NCBI GenBank assembly: GCA_964640125.1
Contig: CAZXGG010000045.1
Location: 1 to 30,167 of the forward strand
Direction of reading: 5' to 3'
DNA length: 30,167 bases
Source of the DNA: G020353115 sp964640125
GTDB lineage: Bacteria; Bacteroidota; Bacteroidia; Bacteroidales; VadinHA17
Positions 8,008-15,226 of this stretch are shown here, one piece after another (the stretch's first letter is position 1; every line of letters starts with the position of its first letter). A program made the position numbers and the translations under genes. The notes below the pieces were generated by a model, which was given only the letters and a program-made list of their open reading frames with translations, searched no databases and was not told the origin of the DNA.

Positions 8008-8100
8008 AGTAGTGAGAGTTGCCTGCTTGACGGCAGTCATGAGTAGTGAGTTGTAATAGTTAATAGTTATAAGTTATAAGTTATAAGTTATAAGTTAATG
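8008..8100. repeat. Composite intergenic repeat: GAGTAGTGAG motifs followed by TTATAAG tandem array
   Basis: The sucD-fabG spacer holds GTAGTGAG-type words (8010-8052) and then a 7-base tandem repeat of TTATAAG, about four copies at 8065-8098. The same two-part arrangement recurs at 16811-16927, and a single TTATAAG unit at 8999-9008. I see no coding potential. Confidence 0.75.
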
Positions 8101-8139
8101 GTTAATTGGCTTCAAACCGAAAACTGAAAACTACTTCAC

Positions 8140-8886
8140 ATGAAACTACTTGAAGGAAAAACAGCCCTGATAACCGGTGCAGCCAGGGGAATCGGGCGGG
8201 CGATAGCCCTCCGTTTTGCCGGAGAGGGTGCAGATATCGCCTTTACCGACCTGGTACATGATGAACACGTTAAATCCCTGGAGAAAGAGCTTTCCGGAAT
8301 GGGGGTCAAGGGCATCGGATACGCCTCCAATGCCAGCAAGTTCGATGAGACACAGGAGGTGGTCCGGCAGATCCTGGAAGAGTTCGGTCAGATTGATGTG
8401 CTTGTCAACAATGCCGGTATTACCCGTGACACCCTGTTGATGAGGATGACAGAAGAACAATGGGATGCTGTAATCGAAGTGAACCTGAAATCGGTATTTA
8501 ACCTTACCAAAAGTGTCCAGCCGGCCATGTTAAAACAGCGGACAGGTTCCATCATCAACATGAGCTCGGTTGTTGGAGTAAGTGGAAATGTCGGGCAGGG
8601 TAACTATGCTGCTTCAAAAGCCGGTATCATTGGATTTACAAAATCCGTTGCCAAAGAGGTGGGATCGCGCGGCATCCGGTGCAATGCCATTGCACCCGGA
8701 TTCATCATTACGGAAATGACCGACAAACTTTCCGAGGAGGTGAGAAACCAGTGGATCCAGCTCATACCCCTGAAACGCGGGGGAACACCTGAGGATGTGG
8801 CAAATACCGCCCTTTTCCTGGCATCCGATCTCTCATCCTATGTCAGCGGACAGGTGATCCAAGTCTGCGGGGGTATGAATACATAA
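8140..8886 (+). CDS. fabG: 3-oxoacyl-ACP reductase (SDR family)
   Basis: A 248-residue short-chain dehydrogenase of exact FabG length. It has the NAD(P)-binding motif TGAARGIG (12-19), the NNAG motif (90-93), Asn115, and the catalytic Ser142/Ser143, Tyr156 and Lys160 (YAASK). The segment ITRDTLLMRM after NNAG and the C-terminal GQVIQVCGGM are typical of FabG. It reduces 3-oxoacyl-ACP in the fatty acid elongation cycle with NADPH. It stands alone between repeat-rich spacers rather than in a fab cluster, so another SDR substrate cannot be excluded. Confidence 0.9.
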   Translation: MKLLEGKTALITGAARGIGRAIALRFAGEGADIAFTDLVHDEHVKSLEKELSGMGVKGIGYASNASKFDETQEVVRQILEEFGQIDVLVNNAGITRDTLLMRMTEEQWDAVIEVNLKSVFNLTKSVQPAMLKQRTGSIINMSSVVGVSGNVGQGNYAASKAGIIGFTKSVAKEVGSRGIRCNAIAPGFIITEMTDKLSEEVRNQWIQLIPLKRGGTPEDVANTALFLASDLSSYVSGQVIQVCGGMNT

Positions 8887-8939
8887 TGATGTTAATGAGA
8901 CTCAAATTTTGTATTCTGAAATTTGTTAGTCGAATTAAT

Positions 8940-8955
8940 CCCGCAGAATGCGGGG
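8940..8955. repeat. Palindrome CCCGCAGAATGCGGGG
   Basis: A six-base stem CCCGCA/TGCGGG with a GAA loop. The same 15-base core occurs at 13827-13841 next to a tRNA fragment, so it is a dispersed repeat. Confidence 0.8.
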
Positions 8956-8965
8956 TTAACAGTTA

Positions 8966-8987
8966 TGCCGAAGGCATCCCTTACGGG
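8966..8987. repeat. Degenerate palindrome of the GCCGWAGGCAT family
   Basis: It contains GCCGAAGGCATCCCTTACGG, an imperfect relative of the palindrome at 9018-9037. The two copies are about 50 bases apart. Confidence 0.5.
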
Positions 8988-9017
8988 AAAAGTTATTAGT
9001 TATAAGTTGGATGTTGT

Positions 9018-9037
9018 GCCGTAGGCATGCCTATGGC
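9018..9037. repeat. 20-base palindrome GCCGTAGGCATGCCTATGGC
   Basis: Nearly perfect dyad with one mismatched pair. Related words occur at 8966-8987 and in the inverted repeat at 15420-15443 (GCCATAGGCATGG). Confidence 0.7.
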
Positions 9038-9153
9038 AAACGTTGCCTGCCCGGCAGGCAGGAAGGAGGCAGGCAGGGATGTTTGGCGTTGGACGTTTAT
9101 TTTATGTTTTTATTTACCTGTTGCAAGCAAACACCGATTACCGAACTTAGCTA

Positions 9154-9184
9154 TTGACTTAAAACCATCTTTTTATTACCTTTG
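9154..9184 (+). promoter_or_regulatory. Bacteroidota-type promoter for the dodecin gene
   Basis: TTG (9154-9156), then 20 bases, then TACCTTTG (9177-9184), which matches the Bacteroidota -33/-7 pattern TTTG-N19-21-TAnnTTTG. The predicted transcript start near 9191 leaves a leader of about 100 bases. Confidence 0.7.
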
Positions 9185-9214
9185 TTAATAGCGACAAACC
9201 TGTAGAATCTGACG

Positions 9215-9240
9215 CAACCGTTTTCCATGGCAAAACGTTG
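9215..9240 (+). other. Hairpin in the dodecin leader
   Basis: CAAC-C-GTTTT (9215-9224) can pair with AAAACGTTG (9232-9240) around a CCATGGC loop with one bulged C. A role in mRNA stability or expression is possible but unsupported. Confidence 0.4.
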
Positions 9241-9294
9241 TTCGTTGCATTCCTTTGTTGCTAAAATCATTTACCAAAAAAAGGAGGAAAACAA

Positions 9295-9504
9295 ATGGAT
9301 TCAAGTGTTTACAAAGTGATCGAACTGGTTGGCACCAGCGCGGTATCCTGGGAGGATGCTGCAAAAAATGCCATCGAAACGGCGGGAAAATCGCTGAAAG
9401 ATCTTCGGATCGCTGAAGTGGTTTCACAGGACCTCAAAGTTGAGGATGGAAAAGTTACCGCTTACCGTACACGAATCAGTCTCTCTTTTCGTTACCAGGA
9501 TTGA
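9295..9504 (+). CDS. Dodecin family protein (Trp-lacking subtype)
   Basis: A 69-residue protein that starts SVYKVIELVGTS and has the SWEDA helix start and the AEVVSQDLKV strand typical of dodecins, small proteins that assemble into hollow dodecamers. In flavin-binding dodecins the strand before AEV carries a Trp that stacks on the flavin; here that position is Ile39, and the TYQ glutamine is replaced by Arg in TAYRTR. This agrees with the subtype exemplified by M. tuberculosis Rv0379, described as a calcium dodecin, so flavin storage should not be assumed. A strong Shine-Dalgarno AAGGAGG (9281-9287) sits seven bases from the ATG, unusual for Bacteroidota, and supports this start. It has its own promoter. 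Confidence 0.92.
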   Translation: MDSSVYKVIELVGTSAVSWEDAAKNAIETAGKSLKDLRIAEVVSQDLKVEDGKVTAYRTRISLSFRYQD

Positions 9505-9573
9505 TGTTTCCTGGACACAATAGTGTTTCAGTTAACCAGTAGTGATTACAAACCAAATCTCAGGATTCTAAAC

Positions 9574-10038
9574 ATGATCGTAAAAAAACTAAAAGAATTT
9601 CTGGACGAAAATGGAATTGAGTATATCTCCATTACTCACTCCAAAGCATTTACAGCACAAAAAATTGCTGCTTCTACTCACATTCCCGGAAAAGAACTCG
9701 CCAAGACGGTCATCATAAAAATTGATGGCAAAATGGCAATGGCTGTCCTTCCTGCCTCATACCGGGTTGATTTTGACCTGCTAAAGGGAGCACTTGGTGC
9801 CAAAAAGGTGGAACTGGCACAGGAGAAAGAATTTAAAGACATCTTTCCAAACTGTGAAATAGGAGCCATGCCTCCTTTTGGTAATCTCTGGGACATGGGG
9901 GTATTTGTTGCTGAAAGCTTATCAGAAAACAAGGAGATTTTTTTTACTGCCGGATCGCACACCGAACTGGTCAGAATGAAATTCAATGATTATAAAAGAT
10001 TAACCAATCCTGTAATCATAAAATACTCGTTCCATTAA
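9574..10038 (+). CDS. YbaK/ProX-type aminoacyl-tRNA deacylase domain protein
   Basis: A stand-alone editing domain of about 154 residues, the usual YbaK/EbsC length. Visible family features are the N-terminal helix, the conserved lysine in ELAKTVIIK (around 42-50), the GAMPPFGN loop (around 107-114) and the FFTAGSHTELVRM segment near 135. Such proteins hydrolyse mischarged aminoacyl-tRNA, for example Cys- or Ala-tRNA(Pro). The frame extends to a GTG at 9523, but the ATG at 9574 fits the domain start. The substrate specificity is not readable. It follows the dodecin gene by 69 bases. Confidence 0.85.
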   Translation: MIVKKLKEFLDENGIEYISITHSKAFTAQKIAASTHIPGKELAKTVIIKIDGKMAMAVLPASYRVDFDLLKGALGAKKVELAQEKEFKDIFPNCEIGAMPPFGNLWDMGVFVAESLSENKEIFFTAGSHTELVRMKFNDYKRLTNPVIIKYSFH

Positions 10039-10238
10039 TCAGGTCCATTGTTCTCTTTTGCTGACCGGAATGATAATCATCAGAATGGGGCAGGGGTTGC
10101 ACCTCCATGCAAATGCAGTATGCCTCCCCTTCAAAAGCATTGCTGCAGCATGAGATATGGCCTTTCGGACTTCGGTGAGAACGGTTATTTTTATTCACAC
10201 TTTCCACTTAATCTGCAATTGCATTCGCATTCATCAGA
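10039..10238. other. Spacer with nothing recognised
   Basis: I see no coding sequence, clear repeat or terminator between the YbaK-type gene and the promoter of the DUF6340 operon. Confidence 0.5.
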
Positions 10239-10270
10239 TTGGATACGGTCAGGATAAATTTGTATCTTTA
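10239..10270 (+). promoter_or_regulatory. Promoter of the DUF6340-DUF6340-M48 operon
   Basis: TTG (10239-10241), 21 bases, then TATCTTTA (10263-10270), one mismatch from the Bacteroidota -7 TAnnTTTG. The start codon is 35 bases downstream of the -7 element. Confidence 0.55.
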
Positions 10271-10305
10271 AAACGTCGTATAAATGATAAGCTAGTGGTT
10301 TACCA

Positions 10306-11370
10306 ATGAAACAGAGAACATTTCTCATACTGGTTTTTGCTGCTGTAATATTGCCTCTTCTTTCGTCCTGTGGCACTTCAAAAATAGTATTCGACGTCAT
10401 TACTCCGGCTGAAGTCCGGCTTCCGGGTGGGGTTGAAAATACAGCATTGGCAAACCTGGTATCCTCATCCATGGAGGATAACCTGGAAGGGGTCAGTGAC
10501 CTGCTTAAAGGAAGAGGAGAGCTGGTAAACCAGGTTGCTGCTCAGGGTAGTATCAATGGGTTGAAGAAAGAACTTCAATCCTCCACCAATACGATACCGG
10601 AGCAGATCCGGATCACGGACGAACAAATCCATGCTTCTTCAGGGCAGCAAGACCTTTCCTGGGAAGTGCTTGATAGCATCTGTACCGCTCTGGGAAAAGA
10701 GACAGTCATAGCCCTGAAATCGTTTGAGTCAAAAACGACAATGGATTATTCCGGGTATGAACGCAAATCAGAGAAGAATCCGATGAAAGTCTGGTCAATC
10801 GATTTTGCCTATAATGTCTCAACCGATTATGTATACATAGCAAGATTGAAAGTGTATGTCAATATCGGATGGAAGATCTATTATCCTTCAGAAAGAATGC
10901 TTATCCTGGATCGGGTGTACTCTGACTCTCTTTTTACGGAGGCCAAAGGAATGTCGAAGGTTGAAGCCGAACGGGCGCTGCCCGGAATAAAAAACGCGAT
11001 AGAGGAGGCCGGTTATGTTGTCGGTGCCCGGTTTGCCAGAAAAATTTCTCCGCGGGAAACTGTAGTTGAACGAAAATACTTCACATCCGGAAATGATGAT
11101 TTCAAACAGGCTAACAACTTTGTTGAGATGCGGTATTGGGACAAAGCTGCTGAATATTGGAAGAAGAATATTGAGAATCCTAAACCCAAAATCGCCGGCA
11201 GTGCCAGGTACAATCTTGCCCTTGTCAGTGAAATGAACGGAAAACTGGAGGAAGCTATTGATCTGGTCGAAAGTGCCAGGGAATGGTATCCTCATAAACT
11301 CATTGAAGCATATCATCAGATCCTGAATCAAAGGAAATCAACACAGGAACCCAAACCGGATATGCAATAA
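10306..11370 (+). CDS. DUF6340-like lipoprotein with TPR-like C terminus
   Basis: A 354-residue protein with a lipoprotein signal peptide: hydrophobic residues 5-20 and the lipobox LSSC with acylated C22. The mature protein begins with an ITPAEVRLPGGVENTALANL-type strand that resembles the DUF6340 family of Bacteroidota. About 70 C-terminal residues form TPR-like helices (WDKAAEYWKKN, then ARYNLALVSEMNGKLEEAI). No surface-export acidic signal follows C22, so a periplasm-facing outer-membrane lipoprotein is likelier. The next gene, 18 bases on, is a divergent paralogue. Function is unknown; the family assignment rests on architecture and the N-terminal motif. Confidence 0.7.
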   Translation: MKQRTFLILVFAAVILPLLSSCGTSKIVFDVITPAEVRLPGGVENTALANLVSSSMEDNLEGVSDLLKGRGELVNQVAAQGSINGLKKELQSSTNTIPEQIRITDEQIHASSGQQDLSWEVLDSICTALGKETVIALKSFESKTTMDYSGYERKSEKNPMKVWSIDFAYNVSTDYVYIARLKVYVNIGWKIYYPSERMLILDRVYSDSLFTEAKGMSKVEAERALPGIKNAIEEAGYVVGARFARKISPRETVVERKYFTSGNDDFKQANNFVEMRYWDKAAEYWKKNIENPKPKIAGSARYNLALVSEMNGKLEEAIDLVESAREWYPHKLIEAYHQILNQRKSTQEPKPDMQ

Positions 11371-11388
11371 TCAGGCTAGCAGTGTGCT

Positions 11389-12429
11389 ATGAAAACAAAT
11401 TCCACCAAAACCATTGTTATACTGCTCTGTCTGGGATGGATCATTTTTTCAGGATGCACATCCATTAAATACTTATCCCTGGAGGTACTTGTTCCACCGG
11501 ATACACTGATTTACCCAGGACTTCAATCCGCCACCCTTATCAGCCGGAATACCCTGATCGAACTAACTGATTCACTATTTACCAAGGATCCGGACTCGCT
11601 GCTCACTGATACCACATTCAGAAAGGAAGTGGTTAATGAATGCCTGAGGGGCTTCCAGGAACTGCTGGAAATATCACCAGGCATTGATAGCGTGGTTCGT
11701 GATACGGTAGCATCTGAAACACTCATGCCACCTTCATACCACCCTGAAGATACACTGGTCGACGGATTTATCCCGGAGATCTGCTTGAATGCCAACACCG
11801 ATATAGTGATCGTTCTGGAAGGGGTATATGCTTCGGACACTTTGTTTGGTACCTGGATCTATCAACCTTTAAGCGATGGAAGGGGTGTAGATGTAATCCA
11901 GTACTATAACCTGGGTTTAATGCTGGCAGCTCGCTGGTCTGTTTATAATGCATCGGGTTGCGAAAAGCTGGAACGATACCTCTATGTTGATACCGTGATC
12001 TGGTCGTCTGAGGTCCCGCTGGCATCGTATGATGTGCAGTCGCTGCCTGAACCGGAAAATGCTTATCTGGAAGCCTTCTATTGGGCAGGAAACGGCTACG
12101 GGAAACGAATTGTGTCGACATGGGTGGAAACAGAACGTTTCTATTATTGTACCAATAACACATTAATGAAACAAGCCTGCCTGGAAGCATCCAATAACCG
12201 GTGGAGGGAAGCAGCTATGATCTGGAAAGAACTTTCCGATCACAAGAATAACTCCCTGGCAGCCAAAGCGTCTTTCAATATGGCTCTCGTGTGCGAACTG
12301 GAAGATAAACTTGATCTGGCCCAAAGCTGGATCATTAAATCTTACCTGCTGGACAGGAATTGGGCTGTGGAAAACTACCTCAATATTATCAACAACCGTC
12401 TTTTTGTGAAAAAGAAATATGATTTTTAA
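11389..12429 (+). CDS. Second DUF6340-like lipoprotein, paralogue of the preceding gene
   Basis: A 346-residue protein with lipobox FSGC and acylated C23. The mature start (LEVLVPPDTLIYPGLQSATL) parallels the first paralogue's ITPAEVRLPGG region. The C terminus repeats the same TPR-like layout (WREAAMIWKEL, AKASFNMALVCELEDKLDLA). Sequence identity to the first copy is low, so the duplication is old. The middle part contains several Asp/Ser-rich stretches. Its last 11 bases overlap the start of the M48 protease gene, which indicates one transcript. Function is unknown. Confidence 0.7.
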   Translation: MKTNSTKTIVILLCLGWIIFSGCTSIKYLSLEVLVPPDTLIYPGLQSATLISRNTLIELTDSLFTKDPDSLLTDTTFRKEVVNECLRGFQELLEISPGIDSVVRDTVASETLMPPSYHPEDTLVDGFIPEICLNANTDIVIVLEGVYASDTLFGTWIYQPLSDGRGVDVIQYYNLGLMLAARWSVYNASGCEKLERYLYVDTVIWSSEVPLASYDVQSLPEPENAYLEAFYWAGNGYGKRIVSTWVETERFYYCTNNTLMKQACLEASNNRWREAAMIWKELSDHKNNSLAAKASFNMALVCELEDKLDLAQSWIIKSYLLDRNWAVENYLNIINNRLFVKKKYDF

Positions 12430-13648
12430 TCCAATCCTCCTGATAATCATCGGGATACTGCTTTTCAGCTATATCCTTGAACGCATCCTGAATTACCTAA
12501 ATGGGCTGAAGTGGTCGGACAAATTGCCACCAGAACTGGAAGACATTTATGATCCCGAACAGTATAGAAAGTCGATGGCATACCAGCGTGATAACCGCAG
12601 GTTCAGTAATATCACCGATAGCGTTAACCTGTTTATCATGCTCCTCATGCTGCTGCTGGGTGGTTTTGCGCTGGTGGATGGATGGGCACGCAGCCTCACC
12701 GGGCATCCGATACTCATCGGGCTCATTTTTTTCGGGATACTCGGGTTTGCCATGGATATCTTCGGAACACCCTTTTCACTCTACGACACGTTTGTTATTG
12801 AGGAAAAATATGGTTTTAACAAAACAACGATCAGGACCTTCTTTCTGGATAAGATCAAAGGGTGGTTTCTTGGTTTGATCATCGGAGGCGGATTGCTTGC
12901 ACTGTTTATCTGGTTCTATCAGGCGACCGGAAAACTCTTCTGGGTGTATGCATGGATACTATTCACCCTCTTCATGCTGTTTATGCTCCTGTTTTATTCA
13001 ACACTGATCGTTCCCCTGTTCAATAAACAAACACCCCTGGAAGAGGGTGAATTGAAGACCGGGATCCGTGCATTCTGTGAAAAAGCAGGATTTAAACTCG
13101 ATAAGGTGTTCGTGATCGATGGCTCCAGGCGATCCACCAAGGCAAATGCCTATTTCAGCGGACTGGGGGCAAAGAAAAGGATTGTCCTTTTTGATACCCT
13201 GATCAACGATCTAAGTAAGGATGAGATCATTGCGGTCCTGGCGCATGAGATTGGCCATTACAGGAAGAAACATACACTTACCGGCATGGTCATTTCCACC
13301 ATTCAGACAGGAATCACCCTTTATATACTCTCCCTGTTTATCGGAAACCCGGCACTTTCAGAAGCGCTGGGGTCAGCGGTTCCGGGATTTCACCTGGGAC
13401 TGATCGCCTTTGCCATGCTATACAGCCCAATCTCCATGCTGCTTGGTCTGGGTATGAATGTGCTGTCGCGAAGAAATGAGTTCCAGGCAGATCGCTTTGC
13501 CAGGGATCACAATACCGGGAAAGCCCTTGCCTCTGCCCTGAAAAAACTGTCGGTGAAAAACCTGAGCAACCTGACACCCCATCCGGCGTATGTCTTTTTT
13601 CACTATTCCCATCCGCCACTGCTGGAACGACTGAAAAAATTAAGTTAA
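12419..13648 (+). CDS. M48 family (Ste24/HtpX-like) membrane zinc metallopeptidase
   Basis: A 409-residue integral membrane protease. It has an N-terminal membrane helix, several more (around 70-88, 95-112, 150-166, 175-200), the zinc motif HEIGH at 276-280, two further helices, and the third zinc ligand in NEFQADRFA. The N-terminal EDIYDPEQYRKS and DTFVIEEKYGFNKTT segments match the Ste24-type CAAX protease group rather than short HtpX. In bacteria these act in membrane protein quality control, since prenylated CAAX substrates are absent. The start codon overlaps the preceding lipoprotein gene by 11 bases. Confidence 0.92.
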   Translation: MIFNPILLIIIGILLFSYILERILNYLNGLKWSDKLPPELEDIYDPEQYRKSMAYQRDNRRFSNITDSVNLFIMLLMLLLGGFALVDGWARSLTGHPILIGLIFFGILGFAMDIFGTPFSLYDTFVIEEKYGFNKTTIRTFFLDKIKGWFLGLIIGGGLLALFIWFYQATGKLFWVYAWILFTLFMLFMLLFYSTLIVPLFNKQTPLEEGELKTGIRAFCEKAGFKLDKVFVIDGSRRSTKANAYFSGLGAKKRIVLFDTLINDLSKDEIIAVLAHEIGHYRKKHTLTGMVISTIQTGITLYILSLFIGNPALSEALGSAVPGFHLGLIAFAMLYSPISMLLGLGMNVLSRRNEFQADRFARDHNTGKALASALKKLSVKNLSNLTPHPAYVFFHYSHPPLLERLKKLS

Positions 13649-13688
13649 TGGTGGGTTTATCGTTGAACGGTTGCCGATGCACTAATTG

Positions 13689-13760
13689 AGCGGGAAAGGG
13701 GATTCGAACCCCCGACCCTCAGCTTGGGAAGCTGATGCTCTACCCCTGAGCTACTCCCGC
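13689..13760 (-). tRNA. tRNA-Gly (CCC anticodon)
   Basis: On the minus strand the sequence folds as a 72-nt cloverleaf. The acceptor GCGGGAG pairs with TTCCCGC, the D arm contains AGCTCAGGGGTAGAGCA, the anticodon stem TCAGC/GCTGA encloses the loop TTCCCAA (anticodon CCC), and the T arm has GGTTCGAATCC. The CCA end is not encoded. Confidence 0.93.
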
Positions 13761-13810
13761 TTATATTATACTATTACAAAGATCGAAAGCTGACAAATGA
13801 AAGCGTTGGT

Positions 13811-13866
13811 ACCCTCAGGTTGGGACCCCGCAGAATGCGGGACTACCCCTGAGCTACTCCCGCTTA
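13811..13866 (-). pseudogene. Decayed partial tRNA-Gly copy carrying a palindromic repeat
   Basis: Bases 13843-13866 are identical (24 bases) to the 5' end of the adjacent tRNA-Gly gene (13740-13763). Bases 13811-13825 resemble its anticodon-arm region (ACCCTCAG-GTTGGGA against ACCCTCAGCTTGGGA). Between them lies the palindrome CCCCGCAGAATGCGGG (13826-13841), also found at 8940-8955. The T arm and acceptor 3' strand are missing, so it cannot be a working tRNA. Confidence 0.7.
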
Positions 13867-13942
13867 AAGTACATGTAAAAATAGTTAAAAGGCTGAATAA
13901 ATACGCTTCAATCTTCAACCATAATCCTTAATCCTTCCGTTG

Positions 13943-14015
13943 AGCCTCCCACCGGACTTGAACCGGCGACCTGCTCATTACGAGTGAGCCGCTCTACCAA
14001 CTGAGCTAAGGAGGC
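13943..14015 (-). tRNA. tRNA-Thr (CGT anticodon)
   Basis: A 73-nt minus-strand cloverleaf. The acceptor GCCTCCT pairs with GGGAGGC, the D arm has TAGCTCAGTTGGTAGAGC, the anticodon stem GCTCA/TGAGC encloses the loop CTCGTAA (anticodon CGT), and the T arm has GGTTCAAGTCC. No CCA is encoded. Confidence 0.93.
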
Positions 14016-14058
14016 AAACCGACCGCAAATTTATAATCTTTTTTGATAATCTTTTCCG

Positions 14059-14114
14059 AAACCTGTCAGGTTTGACCGATAAAGGGTGTTTGTTGTACAA
14101 AACCTGTCGGGTTT
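14059..14114. repeat. Two copies of the palindrome AAACCTGTCRGGTTT
   Basis: AAACCTGTCAGGTTT (14059-14073) is a perfect dyad around a central T, and AAACCTGTCGGGTTT (14100-14114) is a near copy. Both lie upstream of the aldo/keto reductase promoter. Similar palindromes recur in many Bacteroidota intergenic regions. Confidence 0.7.
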
Positions 14115-14119
14115 GAATC

Positions 14120-14151
14120 TTTGGCAGTATCAATTTTGTTTCTTATTTTTA
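14120..14151 (+). promoter_or_regulatory. Promoter for the aldo/keto reductase gene
   Basis: TTTG (14120-14123), exactly 20 bases, then TATTTTTA (14144-14151), one mismatch from the Bacteroidota -7 element. Confidence 0.6.
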
Positions 14152-14203
14152 GAACCGACAGATCTATTGAAGAACATCATTAATGATTCTGAAAAAAATG
14201 ACC

Positions 14204-15226
14204 ATGGAAAATAACGAACGCAATGCCCGAAGGGAGTTCCTGAAAAAGATCATCGCCACATCAACGCTTGCAGGATTAGCTCCGTATATCAATCCCATCG
14301 AACTGCTGGCAGCAGCCGGAAGGGGTGAAATGCCAAAAAGACCGCTGGGTAAAACCGGACACATGGTCAACCTCTTCAGCCTGGGAGGACAGGCTACACT
14401 GGAGATCCCCGGGAAGGAGGAAGAATCCCTTGCCATCATCAACCGGGCACTCGACCTGGGAGTGAATTATATCGATACATCGGCATACTATGGACGGGCA
14501 GCCCAGGGTGAAGATCAATTGCCACTGCAGGGAACCAGTGAGCGCTATATCGGGAAAGTACTGAAACAGCGAAGAAAAGAGGTATTTATCGCGACAAAAA
14601 CCCACGACCGCAGCTACGACGGTGCAATGCGCCACCTGGAAAAATCCCTGAAAAACCTCCAGATCGATGTGATCGACCTGTGGCAAATTCACAACGTACG
14701 GAGCCGGGAGAAAGAGACCATCGACCGGATCTTTGCTGATGACGGTGTGATCAAAGCCATGGAAAAAGCAAAAAACGAGGGAATCGTCAGGTTTCTTGGT
14801 TTCACCGGACATGAAGATCCTGAAGTGTTGAAAATGATGGCTGAACGATACACCTTCGATAATGTCCTGGTGGCAATCAATGCAGCCGATAAACACCATA
14901 ACTCGTTTATCGAGAACTTTTTACCAGTAGCCATTGAGAAGAATATGGGGATCGTTGGGATGAAAATACCGGCCAGGGACAGGATATTCGACCACGGCGG
15001 GATCATCACCATGAAAGAAGCAATGGAGTATGTATTAACCCTGCCCGTCAGTACCGTGATCGTGGGAATCGACAAGATCAAGGAACTGGAAGAGAACATC
15101 CGGATTGCCACGCAATTTGAACCATTATCGGCTGACGAATTGCTTGCCATTGAAGATAAGGTAAAACCATACTACGAACACCTCCAGTTTTTCAAGGGTT
15201 TGTCAGACTGGCCGGTGGACTGGTAG
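14204..15226 (+). CDS. Aldo/keto reductase with twin-arginine-like N terminus
   Basis: A 340-residue protein. Residues 9-14 read RREFLK, a twin-arginine-type motif followed by a modestly hydrophobic stretch (IIATSTLAGLAPY), which suggests Tat export or a remnant of it. The AKR barrel starts at MPKRPLGKTGHMV. The catalytic tetrad is visible: Asp and Tyr in YIDTSAYYG, Lys in IATKTHD and His in WQIHN. It should reduce carbonyls with NAD(P)H, but the physiological substrate is unknown. An ATG 21 bases upstream (14183) is also possible; I prefer 14204 because the RR motif then falls near the N terminus. No partner genes adjoin it. Confidence 0.88.
   Translation: MENNERNARREFLKKIIATSTLAGLAPYINPIELLAAAGRGEMPKRPLGKTGHMVNLFSLGGQATLEIPGKEEESLAIINRALDLGVNYIDTSAYYGRAAQGEDQLPLQGTSERYIGKVLKQRRKEVFIATKTHDRSYDGAMRHLEKSLKNLQIDVIDLWQIHNVRSREKETIDRIFADDGVIKAMEKAKNEGIVRFLGFTGHEDPEVLKMMAERYTFDNVLVAINAADKHHNSFIENFLPVAIEKNMGIVGMKIPARDRIFDHGGIITMKEAMEYVLTLPVSTVIVGIDKIKELEENIRIATQFEPLSADELLAIEDKVKPYYEHLQFFKGLSDWPVDW

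Larger units (their letters stand above)
8887..9153. other. Repeat-rich intergenic region without genes
   Basis: Between fabG and the dodecin promoter I find no credible coding sequence. The segment contains palindromes (8940-8955, 8966-8987, 9018-9037), a TTATAAG unit (8999-9008), and a GC-rich run of TGCC/GGCA words (9044-9078) that includes GCCTGCCCGGCAGGC. Confidence 0.7.

Noticed and set aside
8065..8098. TTATAAG array as a CRISPR
   Set aside because: The 7-base units are contiguous with no unique spacers, so it is a simple tandem repeat.
14276..14899. 207-codon frame antisense to the aldo/keto reductase
   Set aside because: It is covered by a gene with all four AKR catalytic residues. 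No domain or ribosome binding site supports the reverse frame.
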